Source: Mucilaginibacter paludis DSM 18603 (GTDB lineage Bacteria > Bacteroidota > Bacteroidia > Sphingobacteriales > Sphingobacteriaceae). From it: a stretch of DNA of 64,000 bases. Positions 54,244 to 62,695 of the stretch are shown here, in pieces. The position numbers were made by a program, and so were the translations under genes. Numbering within the stretch: position 1 is the stretch's first letter; the number at the start of each line of letters is the position of its first letter. A model generated the notes under the pieces. The model ran no database searches. It was not told the DNA's origin and saw nothing but the letters and a program-made list of their open reading frames with translations. The DNA lies in contig NZ_CM001403.1 of assembly GCF_000166195.2 (NCBI RefSeq), forward strand, positions 7,242,877 to 7,306,876, read 5' to 3'.

Positions 54244-55446
54244 TCAAATTCCTCTTCTTTTCTTCTCCCTGGTAATCAAGCCCAACTCGCGGCTCATTTG
54301 CCCTGCAATAGCGGTGTTTTCTTCTGCCCGGCGGAATAGATAGGGGAGTACTGCTTTTACAGGGCCGTAGGGTACATATTTGGCTACATTGTATTGCGTA
54401 TCGGCCAAGTTAAAGCTTAAGTTATCGCTCATGCCTAACAGTTGCGAAAAGTATACATGCGGGTGGTTATGGTTCACCTGGTATTCATCAAGCAAATTGG
54501 CCAGCAGGCGGCAGCTATCCTCGTTATGGGTACCGGCAACAATAGCAATTTTGCTAATATGTGCTATACAAAACTTTAAAGCCTCGTTATAATCGGCATC
54601 GGTGGCTTGTTTGGTTGGCTGTATGGGCGATGTGTAACCATTTTCTGCCGCGCGTTTACGTTCTTTTTCCATATAAGCCCCGCGTACCAGTTTGGCACCT
54701 AAATAAAAACCTTCGGCTTGGGCAATTTCATAATCGTGCTGCAAGGATGACACCTTATCGTGGCGGTATAATTGATAAGTATTATAAATGAGCGCTTTTT
54801 CGCGATTAAAAGTACGCATCATATCCAGGGCAAGGCCGTCTATGGTGTTTTGTATCCAGCTTTCCTCGGCATCAATCATTACCGGGATGTTTAGATCATA
54901 AGCCTTTTGGCATATTGCCTTAACCCGGGCTTTTACCTTCGTCCATTCCTGTTGTTCGGTTTCGTTGAGCGCTTGTTTAGCATCGAGCTTTTCAAGCAAG
55001 GCAAAACGCCCAACTCCTGTTACTTTAAAAACGGTTAATGGTATCGCTTTATCGCCGTTGGCGCGGTTAATGGTGCGGATAATTTCCTGGCAGGTTTCGT
55101 CAAAAACAGCTTCTTCGTCTTCCCCCTCAATCGAATAATCGAGTATGGTGCCCACGCCACCCTTATTTAAATTGGCAATGGTAGCATCGCATCCCGCAAT
55201 AGTTTCGCCTCCGCAAAACTGTTTAAATATTGTAGCTCGGATAATTCCTTTAACAGGTAAACCGATATTCAACGCGAAATTGGTAATAGGAGGGCCTATT
55301 TTTACCAAAAAGTTAACGTTGATCATCCTGAAAAGCCACCACGCCCGTTTCAGGTCGGCATTGGAAGTTTGCCTGAAAGCAACTTCGGTATTTTCAAAAG
55401 AAAGTTGTTTCCCCACACGGGGAACTGGATTGTTATGGGTCAGCAT
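54244..55446 (-). CDS. Proline dehydrogenase
   Basis: A 400-residue FAD-dependent TIM barrel, stand-alone rather than fused to P5C dehydrogenase as in PutA. Signatures: MIDAEESWIQ, LGAKLVRGAYMEKERKRA, the FAD contact AGTHNEDS, QLLGMSDNLSFNL and the substrate helix YLFRRAEENTA. It oxidises proline to pyrroline-5-carboxylate. The minus-strand box TAAATTTG (55451-55458) ends four bases before its ATG, so the mRNA is likely leaderless. It is divergent from the S4/aroB operon. Confidence 0.95.
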   Translation of the reverse strand: MLTHNNPVPRVGKQLSFENTEVAFRQTSNADLKRAWWLFRMINVNFLVKIGPPITNFALNIGLPVKGIIRATIFKQFCGGETIAGCDATIANLNKGGVGTILDYSIEGEDEEAVFDETCQEIIRTINRANGDKAIPLTVFKVTGVGRFALLEKLDAKQALNETEQQEWTKVKARVKAICQKAYDLNIPVMIDAEESWIQNTIDGLALDMMRTFNREKALIYNTYQLYRHDKVSSLQHDYEIAQAEGFYLGAKLVRGAYMEKERKRAAENGYTSPIQPTKQATDADYNEALKFCIAHISKIAIVAGTHNEDSCRLLANLLDEYQVNHNHPHVYFSQLLGMSDNLSFNLADTQYNVAKYVPYGPVKAVLPYLFRRAEENTAIAGQMSRELGLITREKKRRGI

Positions 55447-55450
55447 GCTG

Positions 55451-55507
55451 CAAATTTATAAAATGCGTTTTTATATCACTCATTATTCAACGAATAGTTT
55501 ATTTTTG
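55451..55507. promoter_or_regulatory. Divergent -7 boxes for proline dehydrogenase and the S4 gene
   Basis: CAAATTTA (55451-55458; TAAATTTG on the minus strand) and TATTTTTG (55500-55507, plus) each match TAnnTTTG. They end four and seven bases before their start codons, too close for a normal leader, so both genes probably start translation at or near the 5' end of the mRNA. Confidence 0.6.
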
Positions 55508-55514
55508 CCACTCC

Positions 55515-55721
55515 ATGATTGAATTTATACTAACCGGAGATTATATCCAGATGATACAACTGCTCAAGGCCACAAACCTGGTGCAAACAGGCGGCGAAGC
55601 CCAGATAGTTGTAAGCCAGGGCGAAGTGAAATACAATGGCACCGTTGATACCCGTAAGCGATTAAAGGTTAAACAAGGCGATTTAGTAGAATTTCGTGGC
55701 CATCAAATTTTAGTGAAATAA
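55515..55721 (+). CDS. S4-domain RNA-binding protein (YaaA/YbcJ type)
   Basis: A 68-residue protein that is just an S4 RNA-binding fold: YIQMIQLLKATNLVQTGGEAQIVVSQGEVKYNG, TRKRLKVKQGDLVEF. It is similar in size to the YaaA/YbcJ family associated with ribosomes. The next gene, aroB, starts one base after its stop, so the two are co-transcribed with no evident functional link. Confidence 0.9.
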   Translation: MIEFILTGDYIQMIQLLKATNLVQTGGEAQIVVSQGEVKYNGTVDTRKRLKVKQGDLVEFRGHQILVK

Positions 55722-55722
55722 A

Positions 55723-56796
55723 ATGAACCAGATACAGAGCATTAATTATCCTATTTATTTTAATAGCGTAACAACACACCTCAATAACTTTATCAACGAA
55801 GGTAAGTACTCCCGTTTTTTTATTCTGACTGACGAGCATACCAGTACGCACTGCCTGCCTTATATCCGCGAAAAATTAAACAACCGCGACGATTTCGACC
55901 TGATAGAAATTAACGCCGGCGAAGAAAGCAAAACCATTGATTTTTGTATCGGGATATGGAAAATGCTGATTGATTTTGATGCCGATCGTAGTAGCTTGTT
56001 GATTAATTTAGGTGGCGGCGTGGTAACCGATCTGGGTGGCTTTGCGGCATCTACCTTTAAACGTGGTATCGATTTTATACATATCCCCACTACATTGCTT
56101 TCCCAGGTGGATGCTTCTGTAGGCGGCAAAACAGGTATCGATATTGATAACCTGAAAAATATCATAGGTACGTTTACTCAACCCAAGGCGGTTTTTATTG
56201 AGCATGCCTTTTTAAGTACTTTGCCTGCAAGGCAGGTGAAATCGGGCATGGCCGAGATGTTGAAGCACGGTTTGATAGCCGATGCCTCTTATTGGAACGT
56301 CTTGAAAATTAGCGACCTGGAAAACCCAACTGATCAGCTAATCTACCAATCGGTTGTTATCAAAAATAAAGTAGTTACCGAAGATCCTTCTGAACGTGGT
56401 ATACGTAAAATTTTAAACTTTGGCCATACCATCGGGCACGCGCTTGAAAGTTATTCGCTGGATAACGACAGTAACCCCTTAACCCACGGCGAAGCCATAG
56501 CGGCCGGTATGATATGCGAGGCTTATCTTTCGCACTTAAAGGCCGGTTTACCTGCCGGTGATATGCAGGAAATTGTTGACACCTTGCTTGGCGTTTACGG
56601 CAAATATCCTATTCATGAATCGTGCTATACGGCATTGAACGCCATCATGAAAAAAGATAAGAAGAACCAGGGTGGGAAAATAAATTGCTCCTTACTGACA
56701 AAAATTGGCGAATGCCGTATTGATAACATCTGCACTGATGACGAACTTTGCGATAGTTTGAAATATTACGCTTCGTTACAATATGCCCAGGTTTGA
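55723..56796 (+). CDS. aroB: 3-dehydroquinate synthase
   Basis: A 357-residue NAD- and zinc-dependent enzyme of the shikimate pathway. NLGGGVVTDLGGFAASTFKRG is the NAD region, TTLLSQVDASVGGKTGID the substrate loop, MAEMLKHG and LNFGHTIGHALE with LTHGEAIAAGM supply the zinc ligands. It overlaps the next gene by 14 bases. Confidence 0.97.
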   Translation: MNQIQSINYPIYFNSVTTHLNNFINEGKYSRFFILTDEHTSTHCLPYIREKLNNRDDFDLIEINAGEESKTIDFCIGIWKMLIDFDADRSSLLINLGGGVVTDLGGFAASTFKRGIDFIHIPTTLLSQVDASVGGKTGIDIDNLKNIIGTFTQPKAVFIEHAFLSTLPARQVKSGMAEMLKHGLIADASYWNVLKISDLENPTDQLIYQSVVIKNKVVTEDPSERGIRKILNFGHTIGHALESYSLDNDSNPLTHGEAIAAGMICEAYLSHLKAGLPAGDMQEIVDTLLGVYGKYPIHESCYTALNAIMKKDKKNQGGKINCSLLTKIGECRIDNICTDDELCDSLKYYASLQYAQV

Positions 56797-57694
56797 ACTG
56801 AAAGATAAGGCCGCTATCTGCTTATTTATACTGCTGATTGTTTTAACGCTTGTTGAAATGATTTTCAGCTACGTTCAAAACCGTAAGTACTACCAAAAAC
56901 GCGATACTTTAAATAACCTTTACCTTACAGGTTTGGCTTTTGGCCTCAATTTATTGGTCAAGGGGTTTACCTTTTTTGTACTACAGTTTTTTTGGCAGTT
57001 CCGTTTATTTGAAATTAAAAACGTGTTTGCGTATTGGTTTGTGCTCATCGTAGTTCAGGATTTTTTGTACTGGGTGCTACATTATACGGGCCATTACTGC
57101 CGCCTGTTTTGGGCCATGCACGTAACGCACCATTCATCCGAGGAGTTTAATTTTACGGTTGGCTTCCGGTCTACCGTGTTTGAGCCGCTGTATAGAGTGT
57201 TTTTTTATTTGCCGCTTGCGCTGATGGGTTTTAGCGCCATCGATATTTTATACGCCTATCTGCTCACGCAGCTATACGGTAATATGGTGCACACCCGGTA
57301 TAAAATTAACCTGCCGCGCTGGTATGGCTACATCTTTGTAACCCCTTCGCAACATAGCGTTCACCATGCCTCCAATATCCCGTATCTTGATAAAAATATG
57401 GGGATGGTACTTAGTATATGGGACAGGATGTTCGGCACTTTTAGAGACGAAGACCTGGACGAACCCACCCGATATGGCATTACCAAGCAGCCGGAAGATA
57501 TGGGGCCAGTCAACATTGTTTTCCATGAGTGGAGGGCGCTTATAGCGGATATGAGTAAAGCCCCCGGCTTGGCTAACAAATTGAAATACCTGTTTAATCC
57601 GCCCGGCTGGAGCCATGATGGCAGCACCAAAACAGCACGGGTTTTACAGCGCGAAATTTTAGCTAACAAAACTGCTGAGGGGCCAGAGTTATAG
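56783..57694 (+). CDS. Fatty acid hydroxylase / sterol desaturase family protein
   Basis: A 303-residue membrane di-iron enzyme with about four hydrophobic segments and the histidine boxes HYTGH, HVTHHS and HSVHHASN. It closes with MGMVLSIWDRMFGTF, which is typical of the family. Bacterial members hydroxylate lipids or carotenoids; the substrate is unknown. It overlaps the end of aroB by 14 bases but is probably an unrelated passenger in that operon. Confidence 0.9.
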   Translation: MPRFELKDKAAICLFILLIVLTLVEMIFSYVQNRKYYQKRDTLNNLYLTGLAFGLNLLVKGFTFFVLQFFWQFRLFEIKNVFAYWFVLIVVQDFLYWVLHYTGHYCRLFWAMHVTHHSSEEFNFTVGFRSTVFEPLYRVFFYLPLALMGFSAIDILYAYLLTQLYGNMVHTRYKINLPRWYGYIFVTPSQHSVHHASNIPYLDKNMGMVLSIWDRMFGTFRDEDLDEPTRYGITKQPEDMGPVNIVFHEWRALIADMSKAPGLANKLKYLFNPPGWSHDGSTKTARVLQREILANKTAEGPEL

Positions 57695-58093
57695 CTGGGT
57701 AGGTTAAAAGAAGTTAATTTATAAAATTATCAGCAACACAGCCATCGTATAGACTCTTTAGACAGGTGTTTAAATTGCCAAAGTCTGCTTTGGTTGAGGT
57801 GGATAACTTAAATTAACTCGCCCACAAGGATAAGGATGTTGCCCAACAAGCGAGGGTCGCCATCTACCTGATGAAGTTTCAATGGCAAATCACTTTAGAG
57901 AGTAATTCAATGCTTAAACAATGGCAGTCACCACCGACCATATCAAGGCACTCAGTAAAAATAAAAAAGCGAACAGCGTTCCAGATACATTCTTCATCAC
58001 GGGTATTTTTATAGAGTTTAACAATTCAATTAATTACTCTTTTAAGCATTAAACAATAACCATTCCTAAAAGTCAATTCTGCACAAGTAAAAA

Positions 58094-58290
58094 AAAAGTG
58101 ACAATGTGCCAATGCGGAAATTTTCAAATGTGTAAATGTGCAAATGGGGCTTCCCCCCTCCCGAAAACCGATAGAGCTTCAGTACTTCAAGTTTGTACAG
58201 CTTAAAATTTAAAGTATTCAAATTTACACATTAGCATATTTAAAATTTGCACATTTACCCATCAGCATATTTGCACATTAAAACATTTAC
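58094..58290. repeat. AT-rich inverted repeats of the GTGCAAAT type
   Basis: The gap 57695-58318 has no gene. From 58094 it holds CAAATGTGTAAATGTGCAAA on the left and the roughly complementary ACATTTACCCATCAGCATAT, TTTGCACAT on the right, around a GC-rich centre, so the whole segment can form an imperfect cruciform. The first part (57695-58093) shows nothing recognisable. Confidence 0.5.
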
Positions 58291-58318
58291 ATAACTCATT
58301 ATTTACAATTATAACCGC

Positions 58319-59332
58319 ATGTCCTACTTCAAGCATACAATAGCGATCCTTTTACTCATCGGTCTTCTGCCGCTTCATTCATCGGCTCAAAGCCAAACCG
58401 TTGGCAAACTTGCGCCAAAACCGCTATTTGTCGATCCTGTTTACGATGGAGCGGCAGATCCGGTGATCGTCTGGAATAAAAAAGTAAAAAAATGGTGGAT
58501 GTTTTATACCAACCGCCGCGCCAGCGATCAGAGCGCGGTTGGAGTTACCTGGGTACATGGTACGCGGATAGGCATAGCAGAATCTGTAGATGGTGCTACC
58601 TGGAAATATAAAGATACGGCTAATATTAATTACAGGCCCACACCCGAATATACTCATTGGGCGCCCGAAGTTATAGAATATCAGGGTTTGTATCATATGT
58701 ACCTCACGTATGTTCCCGGTATTTTTACCGATTGGCATCATCCCCGCAACATTATCCATTTAACCAGCACCGATTTGCTGAATTGGAAATACCAATCAAC
58801 CCTTAAGCTGGCTTCGGATAAAGTGATAGACCCTTGCGTTTATAAACTGCCCGATGGTACATGGCGCATGTGGTATAATAACGAAGACGACCATAAATCG
58901 ATCTATTATGCCGACAGTCCTGATCTGGATAACTGGACAGATAAAGGCAAGGCTGTACATGATATGCCCGGTGAAGGTCCGGTAGTATTTAAATGGAAAG
59001 ACCGCACCTGGATGATTGTTGACAACTGGAAAGGCCTGGGTGTATACTCAAGCAGTGACTTGCTCGACTGGAAACGGCAGGAAGAACGTTTGGTAGAATT
59101 GCCCGGAACCGGAAAGGACGACCAGGCTATTGGAGGCCATGCCGATGTGATTGTTAACCAGGGCAAGGCTTACTTGTTTTACTTTACGCATCCCGGCAGG
59201 GCAAAGGCCAACCCTGCGCCACCCAATACATTACAAGCGCGGCGCAGCGTAATACAAATGGCCGAGTTAAAGTATGTTGATGGTAAAATAACCTGCGATA
59301 GAAATGAGCCCGTTTATATCAACCTGAAGTAA
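58319..59332 (+). CDS. Secreted GH43-like five-bladed beta-propeller glycosidase
   Basis: A 337-residue protein with a signal peptide (residues 1-24, ending SSAQ). Blade motifs: DPVYDGAADPVIVWN with the catalytic-base Asp, WAPEVIEYQGLYHMYLTY, DPCVYKLPDGTWRMWYN and GEGPVVFKWKDRTWMIVD with the acid Glu. This is the GH43/GH32-like clan; exact family and glycan cannot be told by eye. No SusC/SusD pair is adjacent, so it is not in a typical utilisation locus. A terminator follows at 59393. Confidence 0.82.
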   Translation: MSYFKHTIAILLLIGLLPLHSSAQSQTVGKLAPKPLFVDPVYDGAADPVIVWNKKVKKWWMFYTNRRASDQSAVGVTWVHGTRIGIAESVDGATWKYKDTANINYRPTPEYTHWAPEVIEYQGLYHMYLTYVPGIFTDWHHPRNIIHLTSTDLLNWKYQSTLKLASDKVIDPCVYKLPDGTWRMWYNNEDDHKSIYYADSPDLDNWTDKGKAVHDMPGEGPVVFKWKDRTWMIVDNWKGLGVYSSSDLLDWKRQEERLVELPGTGKDDQAIGGHADVIVNQGKAYLFYFTHPGRAKANPAPPNTLQARRSVIQMAELKYVDGKITCDRNEPVYINLK

Positions 59333-59392
59333 GCTTGAACATAGTAGCGCAAAGAGTATCAGGCTAACAGGTATTACCAACGCTAAGCTAAT

Positions 59393-59438
59393 AAAAAAGC
59401 ATTCTTAAATGGATAATCATTTAAGAGTGCTTTTTACT
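59393..59438. terminator. Bidirectional terminator after the glycosidase
   Basis: AAAAAGCATTCTTAAATG pairs with CATTTAAGAGTGCTTTTT with one mismatch and a six-base loop; A and T runs on both sides serve the two converging genes. Confidence 0.88.
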
Positions 59439-59457
59439 TTATTCATGTCAAAGCGGT

Positions 59458-60000
59458 TTAAATGGTAAGTAATACCGTATAAAACACGTGGTATAACTCT
59501 TTTAAAGTGGGAATATCGGTAATGCCATCTTCTATATTAAGTTCTAAAAAGGCTTGTTTTTCGTCACTGTCTTCAATATCGTGCAGGTGTATGCCGAAAT
59601 CAAAATCCGTTAGGCTGGTAAAAACCTCTCTTACTTTAGGGTCAACAAAAAGCGTTTTTACTTTTTCCTCGTCATTGGTTTTAATCACCAGGTGATGGTC
59701 AAGTTCCGGGTATCCTATTTCTACATCCTGCATGCCAAAAAACTTGCCTATTTCGTCTGTAAAGTGTTCTTCGTGTACGGCAAATTTAAAATTATGGTTT
59801 GCTACAGGTGCGCTATAACTCGTGGTGGCATAGCCGCCTTCAAAGCCTCCGCCAAGGTCAATGTCTATGTCAAGCATAACGTGCTTATCGTCTTGCTCTA
59901 TCATTGCGCGGTATTCTAAAGTATCGTCGTTAATATCGGTGGCAATTTGTTGCCAAATTTCGTCTTCGGTTGTGCCGATATATGCTTTATCTATTTCCAT
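59458..60000 (-). CDS. Hypothetical acidic soluble protein
   Basis: A 180-residue protein, rich in Asp and Glu, without signal or membrane segments. It has an alternating strand pattern (HVMLDIDIDLGGGFEGGYATTSYSAP, FKFAVHEEHFTDEIGKFFGM, HHLVIKTNDEEKVKTLF) that suggests a mixed alpha/beta fold. I do not recognise the family. It is a single gene between two converging or diverging neighbours and gives no context clue. Confidence 0.7.
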   Translation of the reverse strand: MEIDKAYIGTTEDEIWQQIATDINDDTLEYRAMIEQDDKHVMLDIDIDLGGGFEGGYATTSYSAPVANHNFKFAVHEEHFTDEIGKFFGMQDVEIGYPELDHHLVIKTNDEEKVKTLFVDPKVREVFTSLTDFDFGIHLHDIEDSDEKQAFLELNIEDGITDIPTLKELYHVFYTVLLTI

Positions 60001-60126
60001 AGCGATTTGATTTTGGGTTTGATTAATTAACGGTTAAGCGGATGGTTATGTTTTAAATTGACAGAATAATATATATCCTGTTAACAATAATTGGTTTGTT
60101 TTGTATAAGGATAATTAAACGGAATA

Positions 60127-61464
60127 ATGCAACAAACGGATATACTAATTATAGGCGCAGGCGCTGCGGGCTTAATGGCAGCGATGCATTTGGCAAAGGC
60201 TGGAAAAAAAGTGACGGTTCTGGAAGCCCGCGACAGAACCGGCGGACGCATCCATACGGTTGTTGATGATGTGTTTATTGATGGTGCCGAGTTGGGCGCC
60301 GAGTTTATACATGGCAAGCTCCCTGTTACGCTGCATTTGTTAAAAGAGGCTGGCATAGGGGCAACAAATGCCGCCGGTGATATGTGGCGTTACAACGATG
60401 GCAGTTTTAAAAAGGCCGAACAGTTTATACCTGATTATGAACTGCTGATACAAAAGCTGAATGCCTTGACGGAGGATATAACGCTTGATAATTTTTTAGA
60501 TACGCATTTAACGGAAGCAAGATATGCCGAAACCAGGGACATGCTACGCAGTTTTGCTTCCGGTTACGATACCGCCGACGCAGCCAGGTTCAGCACTTTT
60601 GCGATGCGCCGGGAGCTACAGAGTGAAGACGAAGAACATCAATACCGTGTAACAGGGGGATATTCGGTCATGATAGCTTACCTGGAGCAGCAGATTATTA
60701 AGGCAGGTGGCGTTATCCATTTATCAACTATAGTTAAACAAATACAATGGCAGCCAGGCAAAGTTATTGCTGTGGATGATGCCGGGCTTCAATACTCGGC
60801 ACAGCAAGTGGTAATTGCATTGCCCCTTGGTGTATTGCAGGCTGGCAAGCATGAGCGGGCTGCCCTCAGCTTTGTACCGCAGATCCCCGAAAGGGAACAA
60901 GCCATCTTGGAAATGGGTATGGGAGCGGTTATTAAAGTACTGTTGCAGTTTAATGATATATTTTGGGAAAGGCAGGCGCTTGAAAAGGGTGCCGATGCCA
61001 GTGTGAAAAATATGATATATCTGTTTAGCGGCCAGGCCATCCCTACGTGGTGGACACAAACTCCTGATGCCATCCCGATGTTAACCGGTTGGATAGGAGG
61101 GCCGCCAGCCATGGCCCTTAAGGATGCCACAGATGATGAGGTTTTGCAACTGGCTTTACTTTCCTTGTCTGAAATTTATAGCATGCCTGTATCCACCCTG
61201 AATGAAAAACTAACGGGCCATAAAATAATGAACTGGACGGCCGACGATTTTACGAGAGGATCATACAGCTACGCTACCATTGCCACCGGAAAATCGCGCA
61301 GGCTGTTAGCCGAGCCCTTCAACAACACCATTTATTTTGCAGGCGAAGCATTGTACGACGGTGCTGAAATGGGCACTGTAGAAGCTGCGCTGGCAAGTGG
61401 TAAGGCCGTGGCGGGGCTGATACTAAGCAGTGTAAAGTCAATAGTACTTAGTCCGGAGTCTTGA
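60127..61464 (+). CDS. Flavin monoamine oxidase family protein
   Basis: A 445-residue FAD enzyme. ILIIGAGAAGLMAAMHLAKAG and VLEARDRTGGRIHT form the FAD site, GAELGAEFIHG the family strand, and GTVEAALASGKAVAG the C-terminal FAD contact. The covalent-FAD cysteine of animal MAO is not obvious, so flavin is likely bound without a covalent link, as in bacterial members. Substrate (an amine or amino acid) unknown. Confidence 0.9.
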   Translation: MQQTDILIIGAGAAGLMAAMHLAKAGKKVTVLEARDRTGGRIHTVVDDVFIDGAELGAEFIHGKLPVTLHLLKEAGIGATNAAGDMWRYNDGSFKKAEQFIPDYELLIQKLNALTEDITLDNFLDTHLTEARYAETRDMLRSFASGYDTADAARFSTFAMRRELQSEDEEHQYRVTGGYSVMIAYLEQQIIKAGGVIHLSTIVKQIQWQPGKVIAVDDAGLQYSAQQVVIALPLGVLQAGKHERAALSFVPQIPEREQAILEMGMGAVIKVLLQFNDIFWERQALEKGADASVKNMIYLFSGQAIPTWWTQTPDAIPMLTGWIGGPPAMALKDATDDEVLQLALLSLSEIYSMPVSTLNEKLTGHKIMNWTADDFTRGSYSYATIATGKSRRLLAEPFNNTIYFAGEALYDGAEMGTVEAALASGKAVAGLILSSVKSIVLSPES

Positions 61465-61545
61465 GTCAAATTCGGAATTCCTGATTGATTATTAATAAAT
61501 TAGCTCAGCGATAATAGACATTTTATCGTTGACACGATACTGATG
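61448..61545 (+). repeat. Dispersed intergenic repeat, copy B
   Basis: Begins AGTACTTAGTCCGGAGTC inside the 3' end of the amine oxidase gene, has a single CTTGAG unit, then TTCGGAATTC and, after about 60 bases, CATTTTATCGTTGACACGAT. This is the block order of copy A at 4082-4208 (minus). The repeat supplies the last codons and stop of the oxidase. Confidence 0.7.
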
Positions 61546-61580
61546 CCGGTAAGTAGCGAGCCCCTATTCAATAACGAAGC

Positions 61581-62090
61581 TTATGGATTTGCCTTCAGTG
61601 TTTCTTTAGTTTGCCCGCACTCAAGCATCTCTTTGCCATAGTAAGGGTTTTTAATAGCCATTGTTTCGCTTAGCCAGCTTGCTTTTTTCATGGGGCAATA
61701 CTGCTGGTAAATTACCTGTTTATTAGCTTTAAGGGCTTTAACAACGGTAAACATGTTTTTAGATAAACTTGTAAAATGTTCCCGCTGATGATCTATCTTT
61801 TGAGATTCGCTGATGTGGTCGCCGTCAAATCTTAATTTTTCGCTGTAGGCCAACCAGGTGGTTTTTTGTTTGGCATCCAGTTTACCGGCGTTTACCGCTT
61901 TAAGGGCGGCGGTAAATTCCGTTGCTTTTTGATTTGCTAACTTACTATTATCCGTTGCAAGGGCGTTTTTAATATCCAGGTATGATGCCAGCACCTGGTT
62001 CAAACCTGCATTGGCCGTGCCGTTTTGTGCATTGGCATGATAAGTACCCATCAGGATAAGGGCAATAATAAGATATTTTACTTTTTTCAT
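61581..62090 (-). CDS. DUF3347 domain-containing secreted protein
   Basis: A 169-residue protein with a signal peptide (MKKVKYLIIALILMGTYHAN, then AQ). The DUF3347 core follows: NQVLASYLDIKNALATDNSK, ending YQQYCPMKKASWLSETMAIKNPYYGKEMLECG (in parts). The CPM and EMLECG residues are conserved and in related proteins lie in copper- or heavy-metal-efflux contexts. The start at 62090 is supported by a minus-strand -7 box TATCTTTG (62109-62116). No metal efflux genes are adjacent. Confidence 0.85.
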   Translation of the reverse strand: MKKVKYLIIALILMGTYHANAQNGTANAGLNQVLASYLDIKNALATDNSKLANQKATEFTAALKAVNAGKLDAKQKTTWLAYSEKLRFDGDHISESQKIDHQREHFTSLSKNMFTVVKALKANKQVIYQQYCPMKKASWLSETMAIKNPYYGKEMLECGQTKETLKANP

Positions 62091-62108
62091 CGGCTTGAAA
62101 TTGAATAG

Positions 62109-62116
62109 CAAAGATA
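62109..62116 (-). promoter_or_regulatory. -7 box of the DUF3347 gene
   Basis: TATCTTTG on the minus strand, 18 bases before the ATG at 62090; it excludes the in-frame upstream start at 62126. Confidence 0.55.
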
Positions 62117-62354
62117 ACTGTTGCATTTAAAATTAATTATATATTTTAGCAAGGCTGCGCCACCAGTTAAATATAAGAAAGGGCTGATGGGCAAAGGGAT
62201 TGATGGATGATTTTGCCATCGGCCGGCATAAATACCTTGTTTTTAATTGTTGGCAACAGGGCGGGCCTGCATTGCACTTATGGTTGGGCTTAACACTTTC
62301 ATCCGCATACGTGGAATCGATCAGCACATTAAAACATAAATACCATATAATAAC

Positions 62355-62687
62355 ATGAACATCATCAAATCGTTATCGCTTTTTATAGTAGCGGGCTTGC
62401 TGGAGATTGGCGGCGGTTACCTGGTTTGGTTATGGCTTAAACAAGATAAACCTTTGTGGTACGGTATTGTTGGCTGTGTTACCCTGGCTCTATACGGTGT
62501 TGCCGCAACCCTGCAAACCGCTAACTTTGGCCGCGTTTACGCGGCATACGGCGGTATATTTATTGCCATGGCTTTGTTATGGGCCTGGAAAGTAGATGGT
62601 TTTAAGCCCGATAAATACGATATTATTGGAGCACTGGTAGCCTTAATGGGCGCCGGTATTATTATCTACATGCCTCGCGGTAAATAA
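62355..62687 (+). CDS. YnfA family (UPF0060) membrane protein
   Basis: A 110-residue inner-membrane protein with four hydrophobic helices: FIVAGLLEIGGGYLVWLWL, YGIVGCVTLALYGVAATLQ, VYAAYGGIFIAMALLWAW and YDIIGALVALMGAGIIIYM. The GLLEIGGGYLVW and QTANFGRVYAAYGG motifs define the family, a relative of small multidrug exporters with no proven substrate here. Standalone; it ends 8 bases before the converging kinase. Confidence 0.93.
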   Translation: MNIIKSLSLFIVAGLLEIGGGYLVWLWLKQDKPLWYGIVGCVTLALYGVAATLQTANFGRVYAAYGGIFIAMALLWAWKVDGFKPDKYDIIGALVALMGAGIIIYMPRGK

Positions 62688-62695
62688 TCCAAACT

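Noticed and set aside
57780..57990. Possible gene remnant in the gap after the fatty acid hydroxylase
   Set aside because: Short stretches look slightly coding but no frame or domain can be followed.
62133..62327. 64-codon frame on the minus strand before the DUF3347 gene
   Set aside because: Ends at the promoter of the next gene and has no domain character; likely chance.
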